Shown: positions 8,826 to 18,290 of the stretch, piece by piece
How the letters are laid out: each line of letters begins with the position of its first letter
How positions within the stretch are numbered: position 1 is the first letter of the stretch
NCBI GenBank assembly: GCA_964504665.1
Contig: CAZDEH010000006.1
Coordinates: 1 to 53,865, forward strand
Reading direction: 5' to 3'
From: STC-54 sp964504665
GTDB lineage: Bacteria; Patescibacteriota; Microgenomatia; Daviesbacterales; UBA10151
Length of the DNA: 53,865 bases
Notes under the pieces: generated by a model
Seen by the model: only the letters and a program-made list of their open reading frames with translations
Databases searched by the model: none
Told to the model about the DNA's origin: nothing
Made by a program: the position numbers and the translations under genes

Positions 8826-10235
8826 CTAATTAGACCAAATTATATGTTTAATAACAAGCATTCGCCTTAACTGACTCTTTAAACTCCATACTTTATGCAA
8901 TATTCTAAAAATTATAGTATCTTTTAGTTGAAAATTGTAAAAATCTTTTAAAAGTAACATTCTTTTTAACGGATCAGTATCAATACCTCCGCGGTAAATA
9001 TAGTAAGGTTGTTTTCCTAGCCAGAATTTGTCACTGATTAATTTGGCTATCTTTGCCTTTTGGAAAAGTGTGGTCCCAGGAAAAATCCATATTTCCCCGA
9101 TAGTGCCAATTTCATCTGCTTTAATTCGCTTAATTAACTTACTGGTTAATAATCTGTCTCTTTGACTTTCCCCGGGTAAACCAAACATTATTAAGGCACA
9201 TACTTGAATTCCTACTTTTTTAGTAAACCTGACTGCATTTAATATTTCTAGTAAATTAGTTTTTTTGTTAATACTTAAAAGCATTTTGGGAGAACCTGAT
9301 TCAATCCCGAATGACAGTTTATAAAAACCTACTTTCCTCATTAATCTCAACATCTCTTCATCAACAAAATCCACTCTGGTTGTGCCATGAATAACAACCT
9401 TTATGTTTCTCTTTAGGATCTCCCTGCAAAAATTTAAGACTTCTTTTCTGCTTCCTGTTAATGTATCATCCTGAAACACAAAATGCTTTACATGATACTT
9501 TTTAACTAACATCCCCATTTCGTTAGCGACATTTTTTCCACTGCGGAATCTATATCCTCTCCAAATTTTCCAGGTAGAGCAGAAGGTACAAGCTCCCATA
9601 CAACCTCTGGAAAATATAATTGGGACACGAACCTCTTTTTCCAGGTTAATGCCATCAACAACACCTTGTCCCCAAGGAGAATAGGCTAAAGGGTTGATCA
9701 TGTCCCAGGCCGGAAAAGGAATTTTATCTAAGTTTTTTATTAATGGTCGATCTACATTATTAATAATTTGATTTTTACTATTCCTCCAGACTATACCTTT
9801 AATCTTTTCTAATTTTTTCCCTAATACTAAATCACAAAGAGTTACCTCTCCTTCTCCTTTCACGATATAATCTATTACTGGATAATTCTCCATCATTTGA
9901 TTCCACATTAAGGTTGGATGGATACCACCGAGTACGATATTACAATGGGGGTTTAATTTTTTAGCCACCTTTGCTATTTTTATGGCCTGAAGTCTGCTTG
10001 GGGTTAAAACAGAAATACCTATTAGATCAGGTTTTATTTTTTTTAACTTATCAACCAAGCTTCTTTCTCCTTCAATAGCTCCGTCAATTACCTCCACTTT
10101 TACTCCTGGAGCATATTTCTTAAGATAAGAAGAGAGATAAAGAATACCTAGTGGGCTGGGTCGATAACCTGACTGTTCTACTCCGGGTAAGTTAATTAGA
10201 AGAACTTTATCAAACTTAGATTGAATATTTTTCAT
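8826..10235 (-). CDS. B12-binding-domain radical SAM protein
   Basis: A 469-residue two-domain enzyme of the BchE/P-methylase type. Residues 1-140 form a cobalamin-binding Rossmann domain (VLLINLPG, then PDLIGISVLTPSR and NIVLGGIHPT). A radical SAM barrel follows with the cluster motif C-MGA-C-TF-C in FSRGCMGACTFCSTWK (near residue 210), and later FGIESGSP and ALIMFGLPGE, the usual SAM-binding strands. Family members methylate unactivated carbons or rearrange rings. In this operon, with an exporter and methyltransferases, a C-methylation of a sugar or lipid is plausible but not shown. It lies 39 bases after the ABC ATPase gene and has its own promoter-like sequence. Confidence 0.9.
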   Translation of the reverse strand: MKNIQSKFDKVLLINLPGVEQSGYRPSPLGILYLSSYLKKYAPGVKVEVIDGAIEGERSLVDKLKKIKPDLIGISVLTPSRLQAIKIAKVAKKLNPHCNIVLGGIHPTLMWNQMMENYPVIDYIVKGEGEVTLCDLVLGKKLEKIKGIVWRNSKNQIINNVDRPLIKNLDKIPFPAWDMINPLAYSPWGQGVVDGINLEKEVRVPIIFSRGCMGACTFCSTWKIWRGYRFRSGKNVANEMGMLVKKYHVKHFVFQDDTLTGSRKEVLNFCREILKRNIKVVIHGTTRVDFVDEEMLRLMRKVGFYKLSFGIESGSPKMLLSINKKTNLLEILNAVRFTKKVGIQVCALIMFGLPGESQRDRLLTSKLIKRIKADEIGTIGEIWIFPGTTLFQKAKIAKLISDKFWLGKQPYYIYRGGIDTDPLKRMLLLKDFYNFQLKDTIIFRILHKVWSLKSQLRRMLVIKHIIWSN

Positions 10236-10244
10236 ATGTTTTGA

Positions 10245-10253
10245 ATTATATCA
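10245..10253 (-). promoter_or_regulatory. extended -10 promoter, near-leaderless start of the radical SAM gene
   Basis: On the minus strand TGATATAAT is a perfect extended -10 (TGnTATAAT). Its end is nine bases before the ATG at 10235, so transcription should begin within about two bases of the start codon. No clear -35 is seen. Confidence 0.5.
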
Positions 10254-10274
10254 AAGGAATTAAAAAAAATACTA

Positions 10275-11060
10275 TCAGTTAAACGGGTTAAATCTTTTAG
10301 TTGAAGATTGGCTTTGAGTATCTTTACTCGATAATATTTTATGGTAACTGTCAAAAACTAAATGTGGTTTATTGTCTATAACAATCTCTCCTTTATTAAG
10401 CAAGATAGCCCTATCACAGAATCCTTTGACTGCATCTTCGTTATGACTTACAAAAATAATTGTTTTATCTTTGGTTTTTTTTACCTCTTGTAAATAGTCC
10501 AGACATTTTTTTTGAAATGCAACATCTCCCACCGATAAAACTTCGTCTATTAATAGGATAGAAGCATAAGTATGGATAGCAACAGAAAAACCAAGTCGCA
10601 TATACATCCCCGAAGAATACCTTTTAACAGGAACATGAATAAATTCTCCTAGTTCGCTAAATTTGATGATATCTTCAACCTGAGACAATATTTCTTTTTT
10701 GTGCATACCCAAGATAGCTCCGTTAAGAAAGATATTTTCGTAGCCGGAAAGCTCAGAATGAAAACCTGCTCCAAGTTCTATGAGTGGTGCAACTTTCCCC
10801 AAAACCTGTACCTTACCGGTAGTTGGGTAAGTTACACCTGCAATAAGTTTCAAGACAGTAGATTTGCCAGCACCATTTTTGCCAGCAATTCCTACAGTTT
10901 CTCCTTTATGAATTTCAAAAGAAATATTAGAGAGGACAGTCAATTTTTTTGCCCACTCTTTACCGCTAATAATACTGGGGATTAACTCTTTAAAAGTTTT
11001 ATCATCTTGAAGATAGAACTTTTTTGTTACATTTTTAAATGAGATCGCTAAATTATCCAT
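10275..11060 (-). CDS. ABC exporter ATPase, Wzt/TagH type
   Basis: Nucleotide-binding subunit of a polysaccharide ABC exporter, about 261 residues. GKNGAGKSTVLKLIAG is the Walker A, YSSGMYMRLGFSVA contains the C-loop, ILLIDEVLSVGD is the Walker B and VSHNEDAV the H-loop; the last two have the form found in Wzt, RfbB and TagH. I chose the ATG at 11060, one base after the permease stop (MDNLAISFKNVTKKF); an upstream ATG at 11078 would add six residues and overlap the permease. The protein ends soon after the ATPase domain, so it lacks the extra C-terminal carbohydrate-binding domain of Wzt proteins that recognise capped O-antigen. It pairs with the permease at 11062. Confidence 0.93.
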   Translation of the reverse strand: MDNLAISFKNVTKKFYLQDDKTFKELIPSIISGKEWAKKLTVLSNISFEIHKGETVGIAGKNGAGKSTVLKLIAGVTYPTTGKVQVLGKVAPLIELGAGFHSELSGYENIFLNGAILGMHKKEILSQVEDIIKFSELGEFIHVPVKRYSSGMYMRLGFSVAIHTYASILLIDEVLSVGDVAFQKKCLDYLQEVKKTKDKTIIFVSHNEDAVKGFCDRAILLNKGEIVIDNKPHLVFDSYHKILSSKDTQSQSSTKRFNPFN

Positions 11061-11061
11061 G

Positions 11062-11844
11062 TTAAACAATATCTGCAAAAACTTTCTCGCTTCTTTTAAA
11101 AACCCAAAAACTAAACATAAAAATTGTAATTGAAATTATTGCCGATAGAAGTATATTTCCTTTATCAAATTCCAGACCAAAAAGAGCCGAACGATATCCT
11201 TCTATAATTCCTACCATGGGGTTTAATTTATATAGCCCGACATATTGATTAGGAACAAGAGATAGTGGATACACAATGGGGGTTAAATACATCCACAGCA
11301 TCAGTAATAAGTTAACAAGATACTGGATATCTCTGTAAAAAAGATTGGCAGTGGATACCAGTAAGGATAATCCTGCCATTAGTATAATTTGTATAAGGAA
11401 CAGAGGTACGATGAACAGCAAGGACAGTTGTAATTCCATCTGGTTAAAAAACATAAAGATTAGTAACAAAACTGAAGCAAAAAATAAATCTATAGCTTTA
11501 GAAACTATTATAGAATATGGTAAGGTTTCTCGGGGAAAATTTACTTTTTTGATAAGATTTGAATTATCTATAAGGGATAGAGCTGCCGATCCGATCGAAG
11601 TTTGGAAGTATATCCATGGTAAAAGGCCAGCAAAAAGAAAAACAGGATAAGGGATATTATTTAGTGGGAAACGGAATATTATTGAGAATACAAAAGAATA
11701 TACCAAAAGCTGCACAAGAGGATTTAGTATTACCCAAAAATATCCTATGATTGATTGTTTATATCTTCCTTTAATTTCTCGGAGAGTTAACTGATAGAGA
11801 AGGTATTTATAATGCAGAAATGGTTTTATAAATTGATAAAACAT
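11062..11844 (-). CDS. ABC-2 polysaccharide export permease, Wzm/TagG type
   Basis: Membrane subunit of the exporter, 260 residues with about six membrane helices. LTLREIKGRYKQSIIGYFW (about 19-37) is the amphipathic entry helix of the family, and AGLLPWIYFQTSI and NLIKKVNFPRETLP are the conserved cytoplasmic and coupling segments. It would move an undecaprenyl- or lipid-linked glycan across the cytoplasmic membrane. The ATPase gene follows one base later, and a methyltransferase gene precedes it by 30 bases. Substrate identity cannot be read from the sequence. Confidence 0.93.
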   Translation of the reverse strand: MFYQFIKPFLHYKYLLYQLTLREIKGRYKQSIIGYFWVILNPLVQLLVYSFVFSIIFRFPLNNIPYPVFLFAGLLPWIYFQTSIGSAALSLIDNSNLIKKVNFPRETLPYSIIVSKAIDLFFASVLLLIFMFFNQMELQLSLLFIVPLFLIQIILMAGLSLLVSTANLFYRDIQYLVNLLLMLWMYLTPIVYPLSLVPNQYVGLYKLNPMVGIIEGYRSALFGLEFDKGNILLSAIISITIFMFSFWVFKRSEKVFADIV

Positions 11845-11874
11845 TAGTTAAACCAGTATATCAAATTGGCAGAA

Positions 11875-12945
11875 CTAGTGCATAAGAAAGATTCTTATTC
11901 TTTTAAAAGCGAAAAAGAAGCTTTGTTTTATCAATGTGATTCTAGCCGGATTATTAACCATGCTTATTAATTTTAAATAGTGATAAAGTAGTTTTAGAAA
12001 ATCATATTTTGTATAAACGCCAACGAATAATTCTGCTCTTTTCTCTCTCAAATCTTCCTGTTTTTGAAAATATACTATTCTTTTTTTATCAAGTAATGAT
12101 TTTTTATTTGGTTTAGCGATAAAATATGAGAACATTTGTGGAACCTTTTTTAAGTCAGTATACTTTTTATCGGCGGCTAGGACCTCGTTCATGTATTTAT
12201 CTAAAATGTTGTGACGTAACTTATTTAATTTTGGATTATGAGTCAAAATCATATAAGCAATGCCACCACCGGTATCATGACGTTCAATAATGTCGAAATA
12301 TCGGGATAAAGATTCAAAAATAAGTTCAGAATGGATTGCTTCTGTTGGATCATGATGCAGCATTGTTGCTAGGTGTGGGTAATCAAGATGATCTTTTCTT
12401 ATATTAGTTGGTAAAGAGTTGTTAATTTGATGGATGTAGAACCATTGCCTTAAAGGATATTGATTACGGTGAGGACCAATATAGTCAAAGTTGACAAAAA
12501 TTCCACCTTCCTTGAGAGTTTTTGCTAAAACACAACTAAGTCGGTTAATATATTGAACATGATGTAATGCAGCAACATTAACAATTAGATCAAACTGATT
12601 TTCTTTAAAAACAACTTTGTTAACATCGGCTTTTAAATACTTGATTTGTCTATTTTTTCTTCCCTCCTCAGCTCCTTTTAAAAGCTCTTCTGAATAATCA
12701 AACGCAGTCGCTTTTAAAACAATTTTTCTGTCTATAAATTCTCTTTCAACCCATCCGTTTCCGCAATTAAGGAAAAGTCCGTTTTTAAGCGGTTTTTTTG
12801 CAAAACGTTCTTTAAAATCATCCATCCAATATTTGTTCTTATCTCCAGTGAAGTTTTGCGACATATATTCAAGTACTTTTGGAAAATCATTCCAATACTT
12901 TCCACTGTAATAAATCTTGCTATTTTTATTTACAACTGTACTCAT
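11875..12945 (-). CDS. class I SAM-dependent methyltransferase with C-terminal extension
   Basis: A 356-residue protein. GLFLNCGNGWVEREFI (about 56-71) is the SAM loop with Cys-Gly-Asn-Gly in place of the usual D-x-G-x-G, TAFDYSEELLKGA provides the acidic residue, and VNVAALHHVQYINR with LKEGGIFVNFDYIGPHR covers motifs II and III. Residues after about 240 form a helical tail with many basic residues, not part of the core fold. It overlaps the upstream GT-C gene by four bases and precedes the exporter permease, so it probably modifies the glycan before or during export. The acceptor is unknown. Confidence 0.8.
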   Translation of the reverse strand: MSTVVNKNSKIYYSGKYWNDFPKVLEYMSQNFTGDKNKYWMDDFKERFAKKPLKNGLFLNCGNGWVEREFIDRKIVLKATAFDYSEELLKGAEEGRKNRQIKYLKADVNKVVFKENQFDLIVNVAALHHVQYINRLSCVLAKTLKEGGIFVNFDYIGPHRNQYPLRQWFYIHQINNSLPTNIRKDHLDYPHLATMLHHDPTEAIHSELIFESLSRYFDIIERHDTGGGIAYMILTHNPKLNKLRHNILDKYMNEVLAADKKYTDLKKVPQMFSYFIAKPNKKSLLDKKRIVYFQKQEDLREKRAELFVGVYTKYDFLKLLYHYLKLISMVNNPARITLIKQSFFFAFKRIRIFLMH

Positions 12946-15065
12946 AATTTTTTAATGTTCTTAATTTGATTAAAACAAGCAAAGAGTTTTATTCCAAAAT
13001 AAATTGCCATAAATACATTGATTAAAAATAAAATAAGAAAAAACTCTTTTGGTACATCCCAATAATACAGAAACTTAATCCACCATAAATCAGGAGTTCT
13101 CTCAAATATTTGGGTATGAATCATCCATGATTGCCAGGGGTTATTTAATACTCCTCCATAGTTTTGATATTTAGATTGATTCATAGCAGGACCAAGATCT
13201 GAGATATAAGGAAAATCTAAGCTTTCCAGATTTGTTGGTTTTCCGTTGATATAAAGCCCCAACAGTGCAATTAATTGTTTATGTGCTTTGACAATACTCT
13301 GATCCTCGAAATTGGTATCGATTAAAAGTTGATTATCTTTTTCTTTAAGTAGGAAGTTTGGAATGAGGATGTCTATATCGGATCTTTTTCCTAATACCAG
13401 TGAGGCAAATTCACTATTGACTCTTTTTTGGTTTATAAAAATATTTATTTTTGCAGAAGAAGTTGATTCTGCAAGAGGATGGTTTATTAAAGTTAAGGAG
13501 ATTTTTTTAATTGGATCTTTTAAATTATTATCAAAAGAAATGTAGCCCTGATTGTCGATCGCACGCCATCTTTCTCCTCCAACACTGAAAGGAAAATCTA
13601 TGCCGTCGTAAAATCTAACATTATATGAACCATGTTCTAAAGTCTGAGGAAACGATCTAGTTAAATTTTTTAATTGTCTAGTAAAAGGAAATATCGGAGA
13701 AAGTTGGGGGATAATATTCATATAATCAAAAGAGGTGTAATGGTATCCTGAAATTACAACATCAGTCTGTAAATTATGAAGTTTTGTTTGATATGGTATG
13801 GTAATTCCTAAAATTTCCACAAACAAGCCCGCTGCTAAAAGTGGAGCAACCACAAAAATCTTTGCTTTGTTACCAAGTTGCTTATAAACATGGCCTACTA
13901 TTAACATTCCGAAAGGAATAAGCGGTAGTAAATATCTTGGTCCCCAGCTAAGTTCTCCATGCCAATAGCTAATAAGTTTATTATAGCCATTTTCAAACTG
14001 GAGTTGTTTAGCGTATAAAAGAATATAACTAAAACAAAGTATTAAGAATATTATTAGTTCAGGTCTGATTATTTTTTTAATTTTATACCAAAAAATTAAT
14101 ATGAGAAGTAATATTGGAGAATAAAGGAAAATACTTCTTCCCGGGCTTAATAATTGTTCGTATATTCCTTCAAATACTAACGGAATTTGTGATGGTGTAG
14201 CTACATACTGTGCATAATTTACAAAGTAAGTAGGGTTAGCATAACCTATTCCTGAAACAGCTCTCAGATTTTCAAACCAAAAATAAACAAGAAAAAAAGG
14301 AAGTAGTGTAATTAGAGCAATTAAACAATCTCTTAGAATTAATTTACCACAACGCATATTTAGTAAAGGTTTTGTTAAGAGAAGATAGTAGACAATAAGG
14401 GGGATTACTGATAATAGAAATGTTTGATTATAAAGAGTAGAAACTATTCCGAAAGCTATAACTGAAAATATTAAAAAAATCTTCTTTTTCTTTTCTGTGT
14501 ATTTTTTTAATAAATAAAAAGAAAGAAACAAAAAAGAAGTAAATATCATATGGGCATAAATATGTTTAGATAAGGCAAATAAGTTTGTGGTAAATATTGA
14601 AACAAAACTTAAAAAGATAGCCTGTTTGATAGATAATTGAATTTTGAGAAAATAAAGAAAAAGAATTACTCCCAATAAAGCTGTGTATACAATATTTGTA
14701 AAACTAGCAGCAAATAAAATAAACCAATCCGATTCTAAGGGGAAATGAACTGGAGGGGTAATATGATAAATTTTATAAACAATATCTGCTAAAAAAACTG
14801 CTGGGAGCATAGCTAGTGAATATCCCAAACCAGTTCCGCTATACGGCTTACCATTTTTACCAATTTGTGTATTAAAATGAATGTTTTTGCCAACCCAAAC
14901 GCCGCCGGTAAACTCATAAGGCGGACCGGTTGGTTCATGTTGATAATAAATATTTCTGGCAACAGCTAAATATTGGAAGCCATCTTGAGAATCAATAACT
15001 CCTGAAACAAATAAGGAACTAAAGAAAATAAGAAAGAAAAAATAGCAGATGATTAGCTTGTGCAT
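12942..15065 (-). CDS. GT-C membrane glycosyltransferase with beta-sandwich domain
   Basis: A 707-residue membrane protein with about ten or eleven helices in residues 1-440, a soluble beta domain (about 490-610) and a last helix near the C-terminus. The first external loop has SQDGFQYLAVARNIY, with an acidic residue after helix 1 as in ArnT/PMT-like enzymes, and LLSPGRSIFLYSP and HGELSWGPRYLLPLIPFG are conserved in this uncharacterised GT-C branch. The beta domain begins GGERWRAIDNQGYISF and resembles the domain inserted in the enzymes at 16868 and 18291. It probably transfers sugar from a lipid-phosphate donor on the outer face. First gene of the minus-strand operon. Confidence 0.75.
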   Translation of the reverse strand: MHKLIICYFFFLIFFSSLFVSGVIDSQDGFQYLAVARNIYYQHEPTGPPYEFTGGVWVGKNIHFNTQIGKNGKPYSGTGLGYSLAMLPAVFLADIVYKIYHITPPVHFPLESDWFILFAASFTNIVYTALLGVILFLYFLKIQLSIKQAIFLSFVSIFTTNLFALSKHIYAHMIFTSFLFLSFYLLKKYTEKKKKIFLIFSVIAFGIVSTLYNQTFLLSVIPLIVYYLLLTKPLLNMRCGKLILRDCLIALITLLPFFLVYFWFENLRAVSGIGYANPTYFVNYAQYVATPSQIPLVFEGIYEQLLSPGRSIFLYSPILLLILIFWYKIKKIIRPELIIFLILCFSYILLYAKQLQFENGYNKLISYWHGELSWGPRYLLPLIPFGMLIVGHVYKQLGNKAKIFVVAPLLAAGLFVEILGITIPYQTKLHNLQTDVVISGYHYTSFDYMNIIPQLSPIFPFTRQLKNLTRSFPQTLEHGSYNVRFYDGIDFPFSVGGERWRAIDNQGYISFDNNLKDPIKKISLTLINHPLAESTSSAKINIFINQKRVNSEFASLVLGKRSDIDILIPNFLLKEKDNQLLIDTNFEDQSIVKAHKQLIALLGLYINGKPTNLESLDFPYISDLGPAMNQSKYQNYGGVLNNPWQSWMIHTQIFERTPDLWWIKFLYYWDVPKEFFLILFLINVFMAIYFGIKLFACFNQIKNIKKL

Positions 15066-15074
15066 GCGTATTAC

Positions 15075-15083
15075 ATTCTAACA
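15075..15083 (-). promoter_or_regulatory. extended -10 promoter of the minus-strand export operon
   Basis: On the minus strand TGTTAGAAT fits TGnTANAAT. It ends nine bases before the ATG at 15065, giving a leader of about two bases or none. It lies in the 69-base divergent gap with the gene at 15135. Confidence 0.45.
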
Positions 15084-15134
15084 TGATTTACTTAAGATAT
15101 AGTAGAATACAGAAATAATAATTGATTTAAGAAT

Positions 15135-16871
15135 ATGATTAGTTTTTTCAAAAACCATTCTTTTAATATACTTTCCTTTATTTTTTTCCTATCCTTAAAT
15201 GCTTTTATATATCGGTCTTTAATATTAAATTTATCGACTAACCTTCTTGATTGGAATGACTACCCTCTCTTTGTCTGGATTATGCAACATAATATTGATA
15301 ATTTTCAGCAATTAGCATTCCAAAATTTTTTTAACACAAACATATTTTATCCATTTCAGGGCAATCTTTTATTTTCAGATTTATTTCTGCCAACAAGCGT
15401 AGTAGGATATTTAGTACAAATTTTTGTTAAAAGCCCCGTTGCTATATTTAATACAGTATTTTTTCTGGTATTGGCAATTAACCCAATAGCTTGTTTTTTC
15501 TTCTGGAAAAATTTCTTTTCTTCTAAGTGGACAGTATTTTTTGCGACATTAACCACTGCTTTTTCACCTTTTGTAGTTTTAAATTCCTATCATTTTCAAA
15601 TGCTTAATATTTGGTCGTTATTTTTTTGTCTTGGATTTTTACTAAGGAAGGAACTATCTTTCAGAAGTGCAATATTCGGGGGTGTATTTTTGGCAATACA
15701 ATTTTTGTCGGGTATTTATTATGCAATTTTTGCATTATTTATTATTACCGTTTGGTATGTAATAAAAAGCTGCGAGATAAAAAAATCCAAAATAAAATTA
15801 CTCAATTTGTTGCGAAGGCTTTTTGTATTCACGCTTACTTTTTTAATTCTAGCAGGATTTTTTATCATTAAATATTTACAGGTTAAAAATGCCTATAATA
15901 TTACCCGTGATTATTGGGAATATGTAATTTATGCTTCTCATCCCACGGATTATATTTTTTCCCAATTTCAAAGTTTACTTGCAGAAACCGGTTTTTGGAA
16001 AAGGTGGAATAGTTTTAGCAATCATGGATCATCTGCAAGCTTTCCTGGTTTTGTCTTGCTGATTTTTAGTTTGATAGGTATCTTTAACTATCAGGTAGTT
16101 AACAAAATAAAGAGTATTTCTTTAAAGCTAACAAATATATCTATATTTTTTCTAATTCTTCTAATATGTGGATTTGTTTTCTCTTTAGGTCCTCGTTTAA
16201 GCGTAAACGGCGTTTATCTCGCAATTCCCTTACCATATTCAATTGTTTTAAAACTGGCTCCACCGCTATTTGAACCAATAAGGGCGGATTCCCGCTGGGC
16301 TTTTCTTGTTTTTTTTAGTTTAACTTATTTTTCATGTATTGGAATTCAAAAAATTGCAAAGTCGATAAAAAAGGAAATAATTGTAGTGCTGGCTCTATCT
16401 TTATTTTATATGATTGAAATAATTCCTATAAGTAGGAATACAGAGTCAAAGCAATTTTATAATCCTGTTTATGACACGCTTCAAAATCAATGTTCTGCAA
16501 GTAAGCAAGTAGTGTTAGAATATCCATTAACTCAAGATAAGAAAGATGCGGATATTGTTACTAACTTATCGTATAAGACTCAGATGCTATTGGCGAGTCT
16601 TACACATAAATGTAATATTGTAAATGGTTATAGTGGATATACTCCGAAGGATTACGAAAGTTACGAAACTGAGCTGTATACTATTGTTCCTGTTGGGGGC
16701 AAGGATAGGTTTTACCAGCTTTTAAAAGAAAGAAATGTTAATCTCTTTAAGTTAAATAAAAAAGAAATTTATTCAAATAAGGCGGAATCAATAGAGGAGT
16801 GGCTTCAAGATAGCAAAAGGTATGTTATATTAATCGAAAATGAGACTTATGTAATTGCAAAGCTCTTATGA
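15135..16871 (+). CDS. GT-C-like multi-pass membrane protein
   Basis: A 578-residue protein with about eleven membrane helices up to residue 430 and a soluble C-terminal part. After helix 1 comes LLDWNDYPLFVWIMQHN and then FNTNIFYPFQGNLLFSD, a pattern common in uncharacterised bacterial GT-C proteins, where the Asp residues would bind the donor phosphate or metal. A later segment, LGPRLSVNG then FEPIRADSRWAFLVFF, is also typical of that group. It is likely a polyprenyl-phosphate-sugar-dependent glycosyltransferase acting outside, but its sugar is unknown. It is first in a plus-strand run and overlaps the next gene by four bases. Confidence 0.68.
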   Translation: MISFFKNHSFNILSFIFFLSLNAFIYRSLILNLSTNLLDWNDYPLFVWIMQHNIDNFQQLAFQNFFNTNIFYPFQGNLLFSDLFLPTSVVGYLVQIFVKSPVAIFNTVFFLVLAINPIACFFFWKNFFSSKWTVFFATLTTAFSPFVVLNSYHFQMLNIWSLFFCLGFLLRKELSFRSAIFGGVFLAIQFLSGIYYAIFALFIITVWYVIKSCEIKKSKIKLLNLLRRLFVFTLTFLILAGFFIIKYLQVKNAYNITRDYWEYVIYASHPTDYIFSQFQSLLAETGFWKRWNSFSNHGSSASFPGFVLLIFSLIGIFNYQVVNKIKSISLKLTNISIFFLILLICGFVFSLGPRLSVNGVYLAIPLPYSIVLKLAPPLFEPIRADSRWAFLVFFSLTYFSCIGIQKIAKSIKKEIIVVLALSLFYMIEIIPISRNTESKQFYNPVYDTLQNQCSASKQVVLEYPLTQDKKDADIVTNLSYKTQMLLASLTHKCNIVNGYSGYTPKDYESYETELYTIVPVGGKDRFYQLLKERNVNLFKLNKKEIYSNKAESIEEWLQDSKRYVILIENETYVIAKLL

Positions 16872-18286
16872 GATTCAAACAATCATTAGTATCAATAATC
16901 ATTATTAATTATAATGGTAAATGTTTTTTAGATGAGTGTTTGGGTTCTTTACAGAAAATTAATTTCCCTAAAAATAATTATGAAGTTATCGTGGTAGATA
17001 ATAATTCCGAGGATACCTCTGTAGAATATACCAGAACACATTATCCTGAAGTAAAAATTATTGAGAATAAACAAAATTTTGGATTTGCTAGTGGTTGTAA
17101 TATAGGAGTAAGTAACGCCAAAGGTGAGTATGTTACTTTTTTAAATACCGATACTAAAGTAGAGACAGATTGGCTCACGTATCTTGTTAAAAGAATTAAA
17201 TCAGACAAAACGATAGCTGCTGTAAACTCCAAAATTTTCCTATATTTTCCTTTTATTGAAATATCAATAAAATCAGATGTTTTTATGCGTTCGGAATTTA
17301 CTAATTCTATAAATTTTCAAGCAGCAGGAATTTTACTTGAAAATATCTTTCTCGAGAATAAATCGCTACAACACTTAGTAAGATATGCAAAGGGATTCTA
17401 TGAAAAAGAAAAAGGTTCAATTCCCTTACGTTGGACTAAAGGTGATGCTTCAATAATTTTACCATGTGACCCAAGGCGGAAGAATGTTGGTTTTATTTTA
17501 ACGATTAGATCTGAAAAATCCAGTTCCAATTTAAAAACAAAAATATTAATTAAATTAGGAGATAAAATCTTAGTTGAGGATAATCTAAGGTCTCATGAAA
17601 TAAAACAATATGAAGTAGATTTAAAAACGTCGGAAATAAAGAAATATTTTTTGTATGCTGTGCAAAATAGCGGAGTTGTTGTTTTTAAAGATGGGTATGG
17701 TAGGGATCGTGGTGCAGTAGTGAAGGCAGACAAAACATGTATATATGAGCTGGATAATTATTTTTATGAAAACTCATGCGGCATCATTTCTTTTTGTGGA
17801 GCTAGTGTTTTAATGAGAAGAGACTTATTTGAAAAAAGCGGAGGATTTGATCAGTCGTTCTTCATGTATTATGAAGATGTTGATATGAGCTTAAAATTTA
17901 AACGATCTAACTGGAAAATCGTCTATGAACCACGTTCAATAGTCTATCATATTCATGCAGGCTCGAGCGGGGAATGGTCACCTCTATTTGTGTTTCATAC
18001 TGAAAAAAACCGACTTGCACTACTTATCAAACATTTCCCCTTACATGTTTTTTTCGAAGAATTGATAAAGTATTTTTTCGTTTTAGGAGTATCCATATTA
18101 AAAATGATAAAGTGGAGGTTAAAAGAACATTGGGATCTTGTTGAAGAGTGGGAAGTGAAGGTAAAGTTAAGAATCAGAGTGATTAGATTTATCTTTATAA
18201 ATTTTATACCTCTTTTTAAAAAGAGATCAATTATTAACAGAAAGAGCAAAATTAGTATGAAAAAACTTTATCAAAGTCTTTATTAA
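16868..18286 (+). CDS. GT2 glycosyltransferase with inserted beta-sandwich domain
   Basis: A 472-residue rhamnosyltransferase-like GT2. The catalytic GT-A half has VSIIIINYNGKCFLDECL (8-25), VVDNNSEDTS and LNTDTKVETDW (92-102). The second half has FCGASVLMRRDLF, GGFDQSFFMYYEDVDMSLKF (325-344) and a basic C-terminus. Between them lies an insert of about 100 residues (188-288) that starts LRWTKGDASIILP and ends with FKDGYGRDRGAVV. The W-x-G...I-x-L-P start and GRDRG end match a beta-sandwich found at the ends of other bacterial glycosyltransferases. It may bind the growing glycan. The gene overlaps its upstream neighbour by four bases and leaves four before the next. Confidence 0.88.
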   Translation: MRFKQSLVSIIIINYNGKCFLDECLGSLQKINFPKNNYEVIVVDNNSEDTSVEYTRTHYPEVKIIENKQNFGFASGCNIGVSNAKGEYVTFLNTDTKVETDWLTYLVKRIKSDKTIAAVNSKIFLYFPFIEISIKSDVFMRSEFTNSINFQAAGILLENIFLENKSLQHLVRYAKGFYEKEKGSIPLRWTKGDASIILPCDPRRKNVGFILTIRSEKSSSNLKTKILIKLGDKILVEDNLRSHEIKQYEVDLKTSEIKKYFLYAVQNSGVVVFKDGYGRDRGAVVKADKTCIYELDNYFYENSCGIISFCGASVLMRRDLFEKSGGFDQSFFMYYEDVDMSLKFKRSNWKIVYEPRSIVYHIHAGSSGEWSPLFVFHTEKNRLALLIKHFPLHVFFEELIKYFFVLGVSILKMIKWRLKEHWDLVEEWEVKVKLRIRVIRFIFINFIPLFKKRSIINRKSKISMKKLYQSLY

Positions 18287-18290
18287 TAAT

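Noticed and set aside
10701..11650. Plus-strand reading frames opposite the ABC exporter genes
   Set aside because: They lie antisense to clear Walker and permease motifs and encode nothing recognisable.
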